Source: an uncultured Alphaproteobacteria bacterium
GTDB taxonomy: Bacteria > Pseudomonadota > Alphaproteobacteria > Geminicoccales > Geminicoccaceae
Reading direction: 5' to 3'
Assembly: GCA_937926445.1 (NCBI GenBank)
Contig: CALBAK010000028.1
Coordinates: forward strand, 1-64,000
Length of the DNA: 64,000 nucleotides
Made by a program: the position numbers and the translations under genes. The notes below the pieces were generated by a model, which was given only the letters and a program-made list of their open reading frames with translations, made no database searches and was not told the DNA's origin. Position 1 is the stretch's first letter, and every line of letters begins with the position of its first letter. Below are positions 56,245 through 64,000 of this stretch, one piece after another.

Positions 56245-57771
56245 ATGCGCCTGCTGCCACACGCTACGCGCCCGGGTCGCTCCACGCTCGCCACGCTGCT
56301 GGCCTCGGCCGCGCTGGTTGTGGCAAACAGCCCCGCCTTCGCGGCATCGATCGGCGATACGGTGCGAGCTGCCTTGTCATCGAACCCGGAAATCGCCGTG
56401 GTCAAGGCCGATCGACGCGCCGTAGATCAGGAGCTCCGCCAAGCAAGGGCCGGCTACCTTCCCTCCCTGGATCTCCGCGGCGGTATCGGGGGGGAAATTG
56501 CGAGTACGCCTGCGACCCGACGACGTGGCCCCGGCAGCACCGACGGCACTCAACAGACGCGGTTCGAGGTCCAACTTAAACTCTCGCAGATGCTCTTCGA
56601 TGGCTTTGCCACCCAATCGGAGGTGGAGCGCCAACTCTCGAGAGTGGATAGCGCTGCGTACCGCGTTCAAGAAGCCGCGGAGTTCGTTGCTGTCGACGCG
56701 ATCGAGGCGCATCTCGACGTTCTTCGCAACCAGCAGATCCTGGCGCTCAACCGCGAGAACGTGGCGGCGCACGAGCGCATCCTCCGCCAAGTGCGAAGCC
56801 TCGAGCGAGCCGGACGGGCAGACGTTGCGGACGTACAGCAGACAGAGGCGCGGCTCGCCAATGCCCAGGCTTCTCTCGCCCAGGCCACCGGCGCGCTCGC
56901 CGACGCCATCGCCTTGTACCAGCGTGTTGTCGGCCGCGAGCCCGAGGCGCTCTCGCTCGACGCGCCCCCGGTGGCGGCTCTGCCCAAAGATCGCGAGACC
57001 GCGGCCGCACTCGCGTCGGTTCAGAGCCCGACCGTCTTGATCGCCGCAGCGGACGTCGACGTGGCGGCTGCGGAGCTGCGCGGATCGAGAGCCGGTTACT
57101 ACCCGCGTCTGGATGCGGAGCTTACTGCGCAGACGTTCCGCAACGTCGACGGTGCAGAGGGCCCCGACAGCTCCGCATCTGCGATGGTGGTCCTCCGGTA
57201 CAACGTGTTCCGCGGGGGCGCGGATGTAGCAAGGGAGCGCGAGGCCTTCCACCGCTTGAACGAAGCCCGCGCCAGCCTGGTGAAGCAGCGCCTCAAGGCA
57301 GAGGAGCAGGCGCGACAATCCGTCAACGCCTACGAGACGGCAAAAGCACGGGTCGTTGCGCAACGTGCGCGTGTCGAAGCCCAACGGCGTACGCGTGACG
57401 CTTACGCGTCACAGTTCGAGCTCGGACAGCGGGATCTCCTCGATGTTCTCGACGCCGAAAACGAGTTGTTTCTGGCTCGGGTGCAGCTCGTGACGGCAGA
57501 GTTCACCGAACGATTTGCGGTGTACAAAGTTTTGGGTGTAACTGGTACGCTGCTCGACACGTTACAGATTGCACGGCCGCGAGAACACATCAATGTCTAT
57601 CGCTCGGCGAGTCGGCAACAGACGCCCCTGGACATCAAGGAGAAATCGGAGCCACTGGCCGATCCCCGCGCCGAGCCGCGCCCTGTTCGTGGCGCCCATG
57701 CCGGCGAGCCGCCGCCTTCGGCTATAGATGCATCTCAATCGATCAACCGCTCTTCGAGCTTGGGACGGTGA
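56245..57771 (+). CDS. TolC-family outer-membrane efflux protein
   Basis: 508 residues with a signal peptide (TLLASAALVVANSPAFAASI). It has the repeated TolC helices: ALSSNPEIAVVKADRRAVDQ, LSQMLFDGFATQSEVER, and in the second repeat LRYNVFRGGADVARER and FELGQRDLLDVLDAENELFL. The outer-membrane partner of the divergent exporter. The last 60 residues are polar and low-complexity. Confidence 0.92.
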   Translation: MRLLPHATRPGRSTLATLLASAALVVANSPAFAASIGDTVRAALSSNPEIAVVKADRRAVDQELRQARAGYLPSLDLRGGIGGEIASTPATRRRGPGSTDGTQQTRFEVQLKLSQMLFDGFATQSEVERQLSRVDSAAYRVQEAAEFVAVDAIEAHLDVLRNQQILALNRENVAAHERILRQVRSLERAGRADVADVQQTEARLANAQASLAQATGALADAIALYQRVVGREPEALSLDAPPVAALPKDRETAAALASVQSPTVLIAAADVDVAAAELRGSRAGYYPRLDAELTAQTFRNVDGAEGPDSSASAMVVLRYNVFRGGADVAREREAFHRLNEARASLVKQRLKAEEQARQSVNAYETAKARVVAQRARVEAQRRTRDAYASQFELGQRDLLDVLDAENELFLARVQLVTAEFTERFAVYKVLGVTGTLLDTLQIARPREHINVYRSASRQQTPLDIKEKSEPLADPRAEPRPVRGAHAGEPPPSAIDASQSINRSSSLGR

Positions 57772-58051
57772 CCTCCGAATAGAGCGATATGCAAATCGCC
57801 CTGAGCTTTTGATGCGCTGGCGGGCGGACAACGTACGGTTTTTTGTCTAGGCGGCGCTGATCGGGGGCGGCCTACGATCGGGTCAACGCGCCAGGTGCGG
57901 GTCTGTGTAACAAAAGTCGGCCGCTCGGATCGCGAGCAACGGGGCCGCACCTAGGTACACTTAGTAGTGGGTTCGTCCGCCCGTTTCGGCTTTTGGCAAG
58001 CAAGCTGTGCGACAGCGTCCGCGTAGCTAGCAGAGCCCGAGCGAGGCAGTC

Positions 58052-58450
58052 ATGGATAGCGTGTCCGACTCTTCGGGGAGCCACGGTGGGCCGCTCGTGG
58101 CAAATACCGGTGCGGCCTCGGAGCGTCTGGTGCTCGACGGTCTCTCGCGAGATGTCTCCTGCAACGTTCCAAAGGAAAGGTTCGCCCCGAGGTACCCCGA
58201 CGGGGTCGTGCTCCGCCTCGAAGATTTGGTCACAGACGAAAGGGGGAACGTCTTCGTCAGTGTCGGCAATGGTCTGCACACTGTCATCCTCGAGACCGAT
58301 GCGCGCGTGATCAGCCGCGGAATAGTCGCGTCGACAGATGCGCAGCTTGACGGCCGGGCCGGGGAATTCACCTATCTGAGCTTCGACGTAGGCATGACGG
58401 TGTACATTCCCGCCGACCTCGACATCTTGCTCAGCGCGCCGAAAGATTGA
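58052..58450 (+). CDS. Hypothetical protein next to type I secretion genes
   Basis: 132 residues: VLDGLSRDVSCNVPKERFAP, then VVLRLEDLVTDERGNVFVSV and a beta-rich end. ATG 58052 follows GAGG. No signal peptide, no glycine-rich RTX repeats. I recognise no family. Nearness to tolC makes an accessory or substrate role conceivable. Confidence 0.5.
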   Translation: MDSVSDSSGSHGGPLVANTGAASERLVLDGLSRDVSCNVPKERFAPRYPDGVVLRLEDLVTDERGNVFVSVGNGLHTVILETDARVISRGIVASTDAQLDGRAGEFTYLSFDVGMTVYIPADLDILLSAPKD

Positions 58451-58673
58451 ATTTGCACATAGACATGCGTGATGAGTGCTCAAGTATGGCGCCGGCCTTC
58501 GGGCCGATAGATCTGCCCGGTGCGTCCACAGTCCTTCCGGCTTCCGAGGCGCCGCTCGGGCTTGCGGCTACGCGACCAAACGAGTAAGCAAATTTTAATC
58601 ATTTGGTATCAGGACGTGGTCAAGCCGCTGAAAAGCCAGGTGTACCGGTGGATCCCGGGGGAGTGTTACGGCC

Positions 58674-60212
58674 TTGAACAGGAATTCATGCCTCCGCCGA
58701 CCCGTCGTTCTCGTCGTCCTAGACGGCTTCGGGTGGCGAGAGGAGCGCGAAGACAACGCTGTTGCTCTCGCAGACAAGCCTGTCTTCAACGAGCTGTGGG
58801 CAAGTTGTCCGCGGTGCCTGCTCCGAACCGATGGGCCGGAAGTCGGTCTTCCCGAGGGACAGTTCGGCAATTCGGAGGTCGGGCATCTCAATTTGGGTGC
58901 TGGGCGTATCGTGATGCAGGACCTGCCAAGGATCGACGAAGCGATCCGAAGCGGGAGCCTCGCACGAAATTCCCTAATCGCCGAAGCCGCCCGCCTCGCC
59001 AAGGAGGCCGGCCGCACGGTTCATATCCTGGGGCTGGTGTCCACGGGTGGGGTGCATTCCCATCAATCTCACATCGCCGCGCTCGCCGAGGCTTTCGCGT
59101 CGCGGGACTGCGAGGTGGCGATCCATGCTTTTCTCGACGGGCGAGACACGCCCCCTAGCTCTGCTGAATTATTTTTGACAACGTTGGAACGACGCCTCGC
59201 TGATTTCGGAAATTCCCGGATCGTCTCGCTGTCAGGTCGTTATTGGGCGATGGACCGTGATCGGCGGTGGGAGCGGACCGCGAAAGCAGCGGCCGCTATC
59301 GTCGACGCATCGGCGCCGAGATGGCCAAGCTGGCGAGAAGCACTGGCCCATTACTACAGTGAAGGTCAGACCGACGAGTTTGTAGAGCCTTGCGTCATTG
59401 GATCATATTCGGGGATGAAGGATGGTGACATTTTGATCTGTGCTAATTTCCGTGCTGATCGCGTTCGCCAGATTCTGTCGGCGATTCTCGAACCCGGTTC
59501 CGCACATCGATGCCCTTCGCGATCGGTCAGGCTCTCGCGCGCAATAGGCATGACGAAATACTCGGACGAACTCGACGATCGGATCAGCACACTTTTTCCT
59601 CCTGAGCCAATGAACAATATTCTCGGGGAGGTCCTCTCCAATCATGAACTCAAGCAACTGCGAATGGCAGAGACAGAAAAATATCCGCACGTCACGTATT
59701 TCTTCAATGGCGGAAGGGAGACTACTTTTCCGGGAGAAATGCGAATTCTCGTTCCCTCACCGCAGGTGGCAACATACGACCTGAAGCCGGAGATGTCGGC
59801 GGGCCCGCTGACGGAGCGATTCGAAGCGGCGTTCTCCAGCGATACGTTCACGTTCAGTCTTATCAATTTCGCGAACCCGGATATGGTCGGCCACACGGGC
59901 AATCTGCACGCCGCGATTCGGTGTGTGGAATTTGTCGATCGTTGTCTGGGATCGGTCCTCTCCACCGTGAGGAGAGCGAATGGTATACTTTTGGTGACCG
60001 CCGACCACGGAAATTGCGAAGCGATGTGGGATCCTGAAACTGGCCAACCCCACACCGCTCATACCACGAACCCTGTTCCCTGCATCCTAGTGAACGGCCC
60101 CCCCTGCGCAACGCTTCGGGACGGACGCTTGGCCGACGTCGCACCGACGATCTTGGAGCTGCTGCGTGTTGCGCAGCCTGCCGAGATGACTGGGTCTTCG
60201 CTTCTACGATGA
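58674..60212 (+). CDS. gpmI: 2,3-bisphosphoglycerate-independent phosphoglycerate mutase
   Basis: Manganese-dependent enzyme interconverting 3- and 2-phosphoglycerate. 512 residues. VVLVVLDGFGWREEREDNAV, the phosphoserine site GQFGNSEVGHLNLGAGR, HSHQSHIAAL, FANPDMVGHTGN and VTADHGNCEAMWD are all present. The only reasonable start is TTG 58674, with GGGGGA 11 bp upstream. The stop overlaps the next gene (ATGA). Confidence 0.95.
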   Translation: MNRNSCLRRPVVLVVLDGFGWREEREDNAVALADKPVFNELWASCPRCLLRTDGPEVGLPEGQFGNSEVGHLNLGAGRIVMQDLPRIDEAIRSGSLARNSLIAEAARLAKEAGRTVHILGLVSTGGVHSHQSHIAALAEAFASRDCEVAIHAFLDGRDTPPSSAELFLTTLERRLADFGNSRIVSLSGRYWAMDRDRRWERTAKAAAAIVDASAPRWPSWREALAHYYSEGQTDEFVEPCVIGSYSGMKDGDILICANFRADRVRQILSAILEPGSAHRCPSRSVRLSRAIGMTKYSDELDDRISTLFPPEPMNNILGEVLSNHELKQLRMAETEKYPHVTYFFNGGRETTFPGEMRILVPSPQVATYDLKPEMSAGPLTERFEAAFSSDTFTFSLINFANPDMVGHTGNLHAAIRCVEFVDRCLGSVLSTVRRANGILLVTADHGNCEAMWDPETGQPHTAHTTNPVPCILVNGPPCATLRDGRLADVAPTILELLRVAQPAEMTGSSLLR

Positions 60213-61348
60213 ATAGCAAAAGTCTCGTCGCTTCACTCTTCTTTATCGCCGCGGCCTCGGCGTGGGTCGAGCCCGGCCGGGCTAGGGAAAGCGTGAAGCC
60301 GGCGCGAGCCCGTTCTCCCCAGCTCGAACGGATCGCTTTCAGCGGGGCGGCGCTCCTTGCTCGCGTGCTGTCCGAACGTCTTTCGGGAGGGGCATTCGAG
60401 TACGAGTGCCCGGCGGCGGAGCTCGGAAGGAGAGGCGACCTTTCCGCACACCTATCGGTGAACGGAGGGACGGTGCAACGAGAGATCACCGGTGCGGCGC
60501 TACGAGATTCGGCTGCCCGGCAAGCGGTCGTGGGCGCTGCTATTCTCTATGGCATCCGTCGGGAGCGGAGGACGTCCTCCCCGCGCGGTGCTCCGGCGAC
60601 TCGTGCCGCTTCGTTGACGTCGGCCGTCGAGGAGCGGTGGGTCCTGGAGGGCGACCCTGGCATCTTCCACGCCGGCTTAGCGCCGTCGGAGCTCCGGGTG
60701 TCAACGAATTTGGCTACGGTTGACCCGTTGGGCTCACGATTGAACATCGTCGAAGCTTCGTCTGCGCGCGCAGGGAACGAACGAGGCCAAGCGGCAGCCG
60801 AACCACTGGCGGACCCGAACTTCTTTCCGAGCGCACGGGTCACTGTCGATCGACCGGAGAACCACTTCGAGTCCGCGAGAAACAGGATCACAATTGGATG
60901 TGCACCCGGAAACGGGCGCGGCAGAGGTTGCGGAGACGAAATCGAGCGGTCTCACACGGCTCGATTTCGCCTCCCGGTTCGTGCGTCGATCGTGCGACGC
61001 TTCGGCGAGCGAGAAGGCGATCAGCGGCTCCGAGGTTTGGTTCTCTCCACGGATCATGCCCAACCGATCCTCGCTCCGGGCGACGGCGTGGTCGCCTACG
61101 CGGGCCCCTTCCGGACTATGGGCTCGCTCTTGATCATCGAGCATCGAGATGCCTATCATTCCTTGGTGATCGGGGCTTCGAGGCTTGAGGTTCGGGCAGG
61201 CGACGTGGTGACCGAAGGGCAGGCCATCGGTTGGTTGGCTCGGGGGCCGTCGGGTCATTCCGATCTCTATGTTGAACTGCGCCGCGCCGGCGAGCCCGTC
61301 GATCCGATTTCGCTTCTGTCCGCACTAGAGGGCGAGGTTCGAGGCTGA
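60209..61348 (+). CDS. EnvC-like M23/LytM-domain protein
   Basis: 379 residues with a signal peptide. The C-terminal LytM domain is of the EnvC type: LRGLVLSTDHAQPILAPGDG, VAYAGPFRTMGSLLIIEHRD and VELRRAGEPVDPISLLSAL. The zinc ligands of active M23 enzymes are missing, as in EnvC, which activates amidases instead of cutting. The N-terminal half is arginine-rich and does not look like the usual coiled coil, so part of it may be altered. Position between gpmI and ctpA matches the alphaproteobacterial order. Confidence 0.75.
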   Translation: MNSKSLVASLFFIAAASAWVEPGRARESVKPARARSPQLERIAFSGAALLARVLSERLSGGAFEYECPAAELGRRGDLSAHLSVNGGTVQREITGAALRDSAARQAVVGAAILYGIRRERRTSSPRGAPATRAASLTSAVEERWVLEGDPGIFHAGLAPSELRVSTNLATVDPLGSRLNIVEASSARAGNERGQAAAEPLADPNFFPSARVTVDRPENHFESARNRITIGCAPGNGRGRGCGDEIERSHTARFRLPVRASIVRRFGEREGDQRLRGLVLSTDHAQPILAPGDGVVAYAGPFRTMGSLLIIEHRDAYHSLVIGASRLEVRAGDVVTEGQAIGWLARGPSGHSDLYVELRRAGEPVDPISLLSALEGEVRG

Positions 61349-62655
61349 TGCGGTACGCCATCGTCAAGTTGGGTGCTGCGGCACTGCTCGGGAGTGCAGT
61401 GGCCTTCGTCCTGACGCCGGCCGCATTGATCGGAGCGCCGACCTCGTCGAGCGAAACGTTTCGCGCGCTCAAGCTTTTTGGAGACATCTTCGAGCGCGTG
61501 CGTGCCGAATATGTCGAAGAGGTGAGCGATCAGGCTCTCATCGAGTCCGCGATCAACGGTATGCTGGCAGCGCTCGACCCTCATTCGGGCTACCTCGATG
61601 CCAACCGTTATCGTGACATGCAGGTTCAGACCCGGGGCGAGTTCGGTGGGCTCGGCATCGAGGTCACGATGGAGAACGGCCTCGTCAAAGTCGTGTCGCC
61701 CATCGACGATACGCCCGCTCATAAGGCAGGCGTTCAGGCCGGTGATCTCATCAGTCACATCGATGGCGAGCCCGTCAGCGGCCTCAGTCTCGGGGAAGCC
61801 GTGGAACGGATGCGGGGACCGGTGGATACGAAAATCCACCTTCGTCTCCTTCGCCGTGGGCGCGACGAACCGATCGACGTCACCCTCACCCGGGCAGTCA
61901 TCAAAATCTCGCCTGTTCGAGCGCGACTCGAAGGAGATATCGGGTACGTGCGGCTCACCACGTTCAACGAACATACCGCTACCGCGATGCGGGAGAAGAT
62001 CGAGGATCTCAAGCGCCAGGCGGCCGGCAAGCTTCGGGGATACGTCCTCGATTTGCGGAACAATCCAGGGGGTCTGCTGGACCAAGCCGTGGCCGTGGCG
62101 GATGCCTTTCTGGATCGTGGGGAGATCGTCTCGACGCGGGGTCGCCGCCCCGACAGCATCCAGCGTTTCAATGCTCGTCCCGGAGATGTTGCTGAAGGTC
62201 TACCGATCGTCGTCTTGATCAACGGAGGGTCCGCTTCGGCTTCGGAAATCGTGGCCGGTGCCCTCCAGGATCAGCGCCGCGCCATCGTTATGGGCACACC
62301 GTCATTCGGCAAGGGGTCGGTCCAAACCATTATGCCGATTGCGGGCCAAGGAGCGATCCGGTTGACGACGGCTCGTTATTATACGCCGTCCGGGGCGTCT
62401 ATACAGGCGAAAGGGATCGTACCGGACATCGAAGTGCACGAGGCCAATGTCGAGCTCATCGACGATACTTCTGGTCGCCGAGAGGCGGATCTTCGGGGCC
62501 GGCTGAGCAACGACAAGGAACCGTCCTCCAAGGGGGGTGCGTACCAGGGAAAGTCGTCCGGCACGTTGGACACAAGAGACTACCAGCTGGCCCGGGCGAT
62601 CGATCTACTGCGCGGAATTGCGCTCTACGAGGGAAGGAACACCGCGCAGCGTTGA
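61348..62655 (+). CDS. ctpA: S41 family C-terminal processing protease
   Basis: Periplasmic serine protease of 435 residues. Signal region at the N-terminus; DPHSGYLDANRYRDMQVQTR, a PDZ domain (about residues 85–170), then GYVLDLRNNPGGLLDQAVAV, nucleophile Ser in INGGSASASEIVAGAL and Lys in SFGKGSVQTIMP. It starts on the last base of the EnvC-like gene's stop codon region, so the two are coupled. The Lys/Ser-rich C-terminal tail is variable. Confidence 0.94.
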   Translation: MRYAIVKLGAAALLGSAVAFVLTPAALIGAPTSSSETFRALKLFGDIFERVRAEYVEEVSDQALIESAINGMLAALDPHSGYLDANRYRDMQVQTRGEFGGLGIEVTMENGLVKVVSPIDDTPAHKAGVQAGDLISHIDGEPVSGLSLGEAVERMRGPVDTKIHLRLLRRGRDEPIDVTLTRAVIKISPVRARLEGDIGYVRLTTFNEHTATAMREKIEDLKRQAAGKLRGYVLDLRNNPGGLLDQAVAVADAFLDRGEIVSTRGRRPDSIQRFNARPGDVAEGLPIVVLINGGSASASEIVAGALQDQRRAIVMGTPSFGKGSVQTIMPIAGQGAIRLTTARYYTPSGASIQAKGIVPDIEVHEANVELIDDTSGRREADLRGRLSNDKEPSSKGGAYQGKSSGTLDTRDYQLARAIDLLRGIALYEGRNTAQR

Positions 62656-63517
62656 CATTTTCGGCCCGTGGCGAGCATGCCGAGAGAGGAGTCCCTCAAG
62701 ACTTTTGCATGCCGCATCTCTTGGCGTTGGGCCCATGGTTTCGCCTCAATGCCTCAAGGGGTGATCTTGCCTAATCCTTTTTGTAACCAGTCGCTGCCGG
62801 TTCCCAAAATTTGTGAAGGAACCGAAGCGCCATCGCAATCGGGAGTGTTGCAAGCCCTGCAGAAGTGCGCTGTCCCGGCCTCGTCGGAGGCAATGGGGTA
62901 AACTCGCATCTCTATCGCCAATCTCGGGTTCGGCTCCTGATGCCGCGGCTCGAGCCGAAGATCGTTTTCGCATGACACGACTATTTCAGCTTCCAGTTGC
63001 CAAAAACCATTAATAACTAGCTCGGCGTACCGCAGTTAAGGCTTGAGCTCGCGATCCTCACAACACGTCAGCCGCGCGCGGCTTACCACATTGCATCGCA
63101 CCTCGACACTTCAAAGGTCGAAATTCCGGTCTCGATATATTTCCGTACTTGCGAGCGCGGCTCCCCGTCATAGCAACTGACATCTCTGACGCGTTCGTGG
63201 GTCGGGATCGGCGTGCGCCCAGCGTGGGAACCGACCGACAGAGACTGGTTCGGGCATCTCTCGATTCGCCGCCCGAGAGATCGCGATCCGTCCTTGAATG
63301 TTTGGATGTCCGCGCTGTTCGGACCCGTCGGTCCTTGCACTGCCTCGTGATGAAGGTACGATGATCGTTTGATGAAGCGGCCGACGACGGGGACGGAGTC
63401 ATTGGCGCCCGCCGCCGCTGCCTTCTGCGGCACATCTCGCGGCCACGGACAGACCTCCCAACTCGTGCGAGGTGGCGTTATCTCTTGCGTTGACGTACCG
63501 GGACAGGGGCGGTGAAT
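62656..63517. other. Gap where a divergent polysaccharide deacetylase is usual
   Basis: 862 bp without a convincing gene on either strand. In many alphaproteobacteria a divergent polysaccharide deacetylase gene lies between ctpA and rppH. I could not recognise any remnant of it. The composition is lower in GC than its neighbours, in line with non-coding sequence. Confidence 0.5.
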
Positions 63518-64000
63518 GTGACCGAGAGAGACGGCTACCACGAATCCTTGGAACCGAAGCCGGGTTATCGGCCGTGCGTCGGCATTTTTCTGATCGGACC
63601 GAACCAAACCGTGTTCGTCGGCCAGCGTCGCGACAAGCGCGAGCCGGCGTGGCAGATGCCCCAGGGAGGCATCGACGCCGGCGAGACACCCCTCCAAGCC
63701 GCGATTCGGGAACTCAACGAAGAGATCGGTACCGATCACGCTTTGTTCCTGGCAGAGAGTAAGATTTGGAGGTCGTACGATCTCCCGGTAGCCATTGCGA
63801 AACGGATGTGGCAGGGGCGGTACCGCGGGCAAACGCAGAAGTGGATGGCTTTTCGGTTTCTGGGTCGGGACTCTGATATTTTTCTCGACACGCCGCATCC
63901 GGAGTTCTCGACGTGGCGCTGGGCGTCGCCCGACGAGCTGATCGACCTGGTCGTACCCTTCAAGCGTTGCGTTTACTTCAGTGTCGTCGGCGAGTTCCGG
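63518..64000 (+). CDS. rppH: RNA pyrophosphohydrolase, C-terminus cut by window edge
   Basis: Nudix enzyme that removes pyrophosphate from mRNA 5' ends and triggers decay. GYRPCVGIFLIGPNQTVFVG, WQMPQGGIDAGETPLQAAIR and ELNEEIG form the RppH Nudix region; QKWMAFRFLG and FSTWRWASPDELIDLVVPFK are also typical. I place the start at GTG 63518, 8 bp after AGGGG; a GTG at 63512 is an alternative. 161 codons visible, frame open at the edge. Confidence 0.93.
   Translation, partial: MTERDGYHESLEPKPGYRPCVGIFLIGPNQTVFVGQRRDKREPAWQMPQGGIDAGETPLQAAIRELNEEIGTDHALFLAESKIWRSYDLPVAIAKRMWQGRYRGQTQKWMAFRFLGRDSDIFLDTPHPEFSTWRWASPDELIDLVVPFKRCVYFSVVGEFR

Noticed and set aside
57772-58051. Terminator or small RNA after tolC
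   Set aside because: A T run occurs at about 57839, but no stable stem precedes it convincingly.
1-64000. CRISPR arrays and insertion sequences
   Set aside because: No regular repeat–spacer series and no transposase-like frame seen on either strand.

Overview
The window comes from a high-GC alphaproteobacterium, probably of the Rhodospirillales/Geminicoccales type. The evidence is the gene order gpmI–envC-like–ctpA–rppH, DUF465 and DUF1192 proteins, a compact flgB–flgC–fliE–fliQ–fliR–flhB run, an alphaproteobacterial-style HTH/S24-like regulator, frequent GTG/TTG starts and many 1–4 nt gene overlaps. This placement is an inference from gene content; no rRNA is present.

Layout. 1–3.2 kb: pfkA (cut by the window edge), a DUF465 protein, and the coupled run csrA–purE–purK. 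3.2–6.7 kb: flagellar rod and export genes. 6.6–9.6 kb: an exopolysaccharide patch (PssE, PssD, a membrane protein with a nucleotidyltransferase-like motif, a Wzy/WaaL-like polymerase). 9.6–11.3 kb: acyl-CoA synthetase. 11.3–14.2 kb: ruins of one very large lysozyme–papain–alpha/beta-hydrolase gene. 14.5–16.5 kb: BI-1 protein, secreted esterase-like protein, rpmB. 16.6–24.5 kb: a complete nucleoside uptake and deoxyribonucleoside catabolism operon (BMP binding protein, ABC ATPase, two permeases, cdd, punA-like, deoC, deoA) in which every gene is disrupted. 24.6–37.9 kb: a compact podovirus-like structural cassette, entirely intact, with a cI-like regulator between two divergent arms. 37.9–45.8 kb: O-acetylhomoserine sulfhydrylase, hydrolase, SDR, GST, a frameshifted L,D-transpeptidase, gpt, DUF1192, Nudix, GNAT, tRNA-Pro. 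45.8–51.7 kb: a decayed branched-chain amino acid (Liv) transporter split around an intact CoA-transferase gene. 52.3–58.4 kb: a type I secretion system (HlyD-type, ABC, TolC) and an unknown protein. 58.7–64 kb: gpmI, envC-like, ctpA, an empty 0.86-kb gap and rppH (cut by the window edge).

Two things stand out. First, disabling changes are concentrated in dispensable uptake/catabolic loci and one large hydrolase gene. They are of several kinds: all three stop codons, homopolymer indels, 11-bp and 70-bp-period frameshifting duplications, lost start codons, and substitutions of catalytic residues (DeoC Schiff-base Lys to Glu, ABC Walker A Lys to Asn, Walker B Glu to Ala, a cytidine deaminase zinc Cys to Phe). 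Housekeeping genes and the phage cassette carry none (one L,D-transpeptidase apart), so true genome decay looks more likely than poor sequence.

Second, the 13.3-kb podovirus-like cassette has portal, scaffold, capsid, tail-tube proteins, terminase and tailspike. It lacks any visible integrase, replication, lysis or internal-core gene, yet every frame is open while the operon next to it is falling apart. Its regulator appears to lack the Ser/Lys self-cleavage dyad, and both arms start with similar TTGACA promoters overlapping TGACAG half-operators. It is a candidate domesticated particle, such as a podovirus-type gene transfer agent, but the sequence alone cannot prove that.
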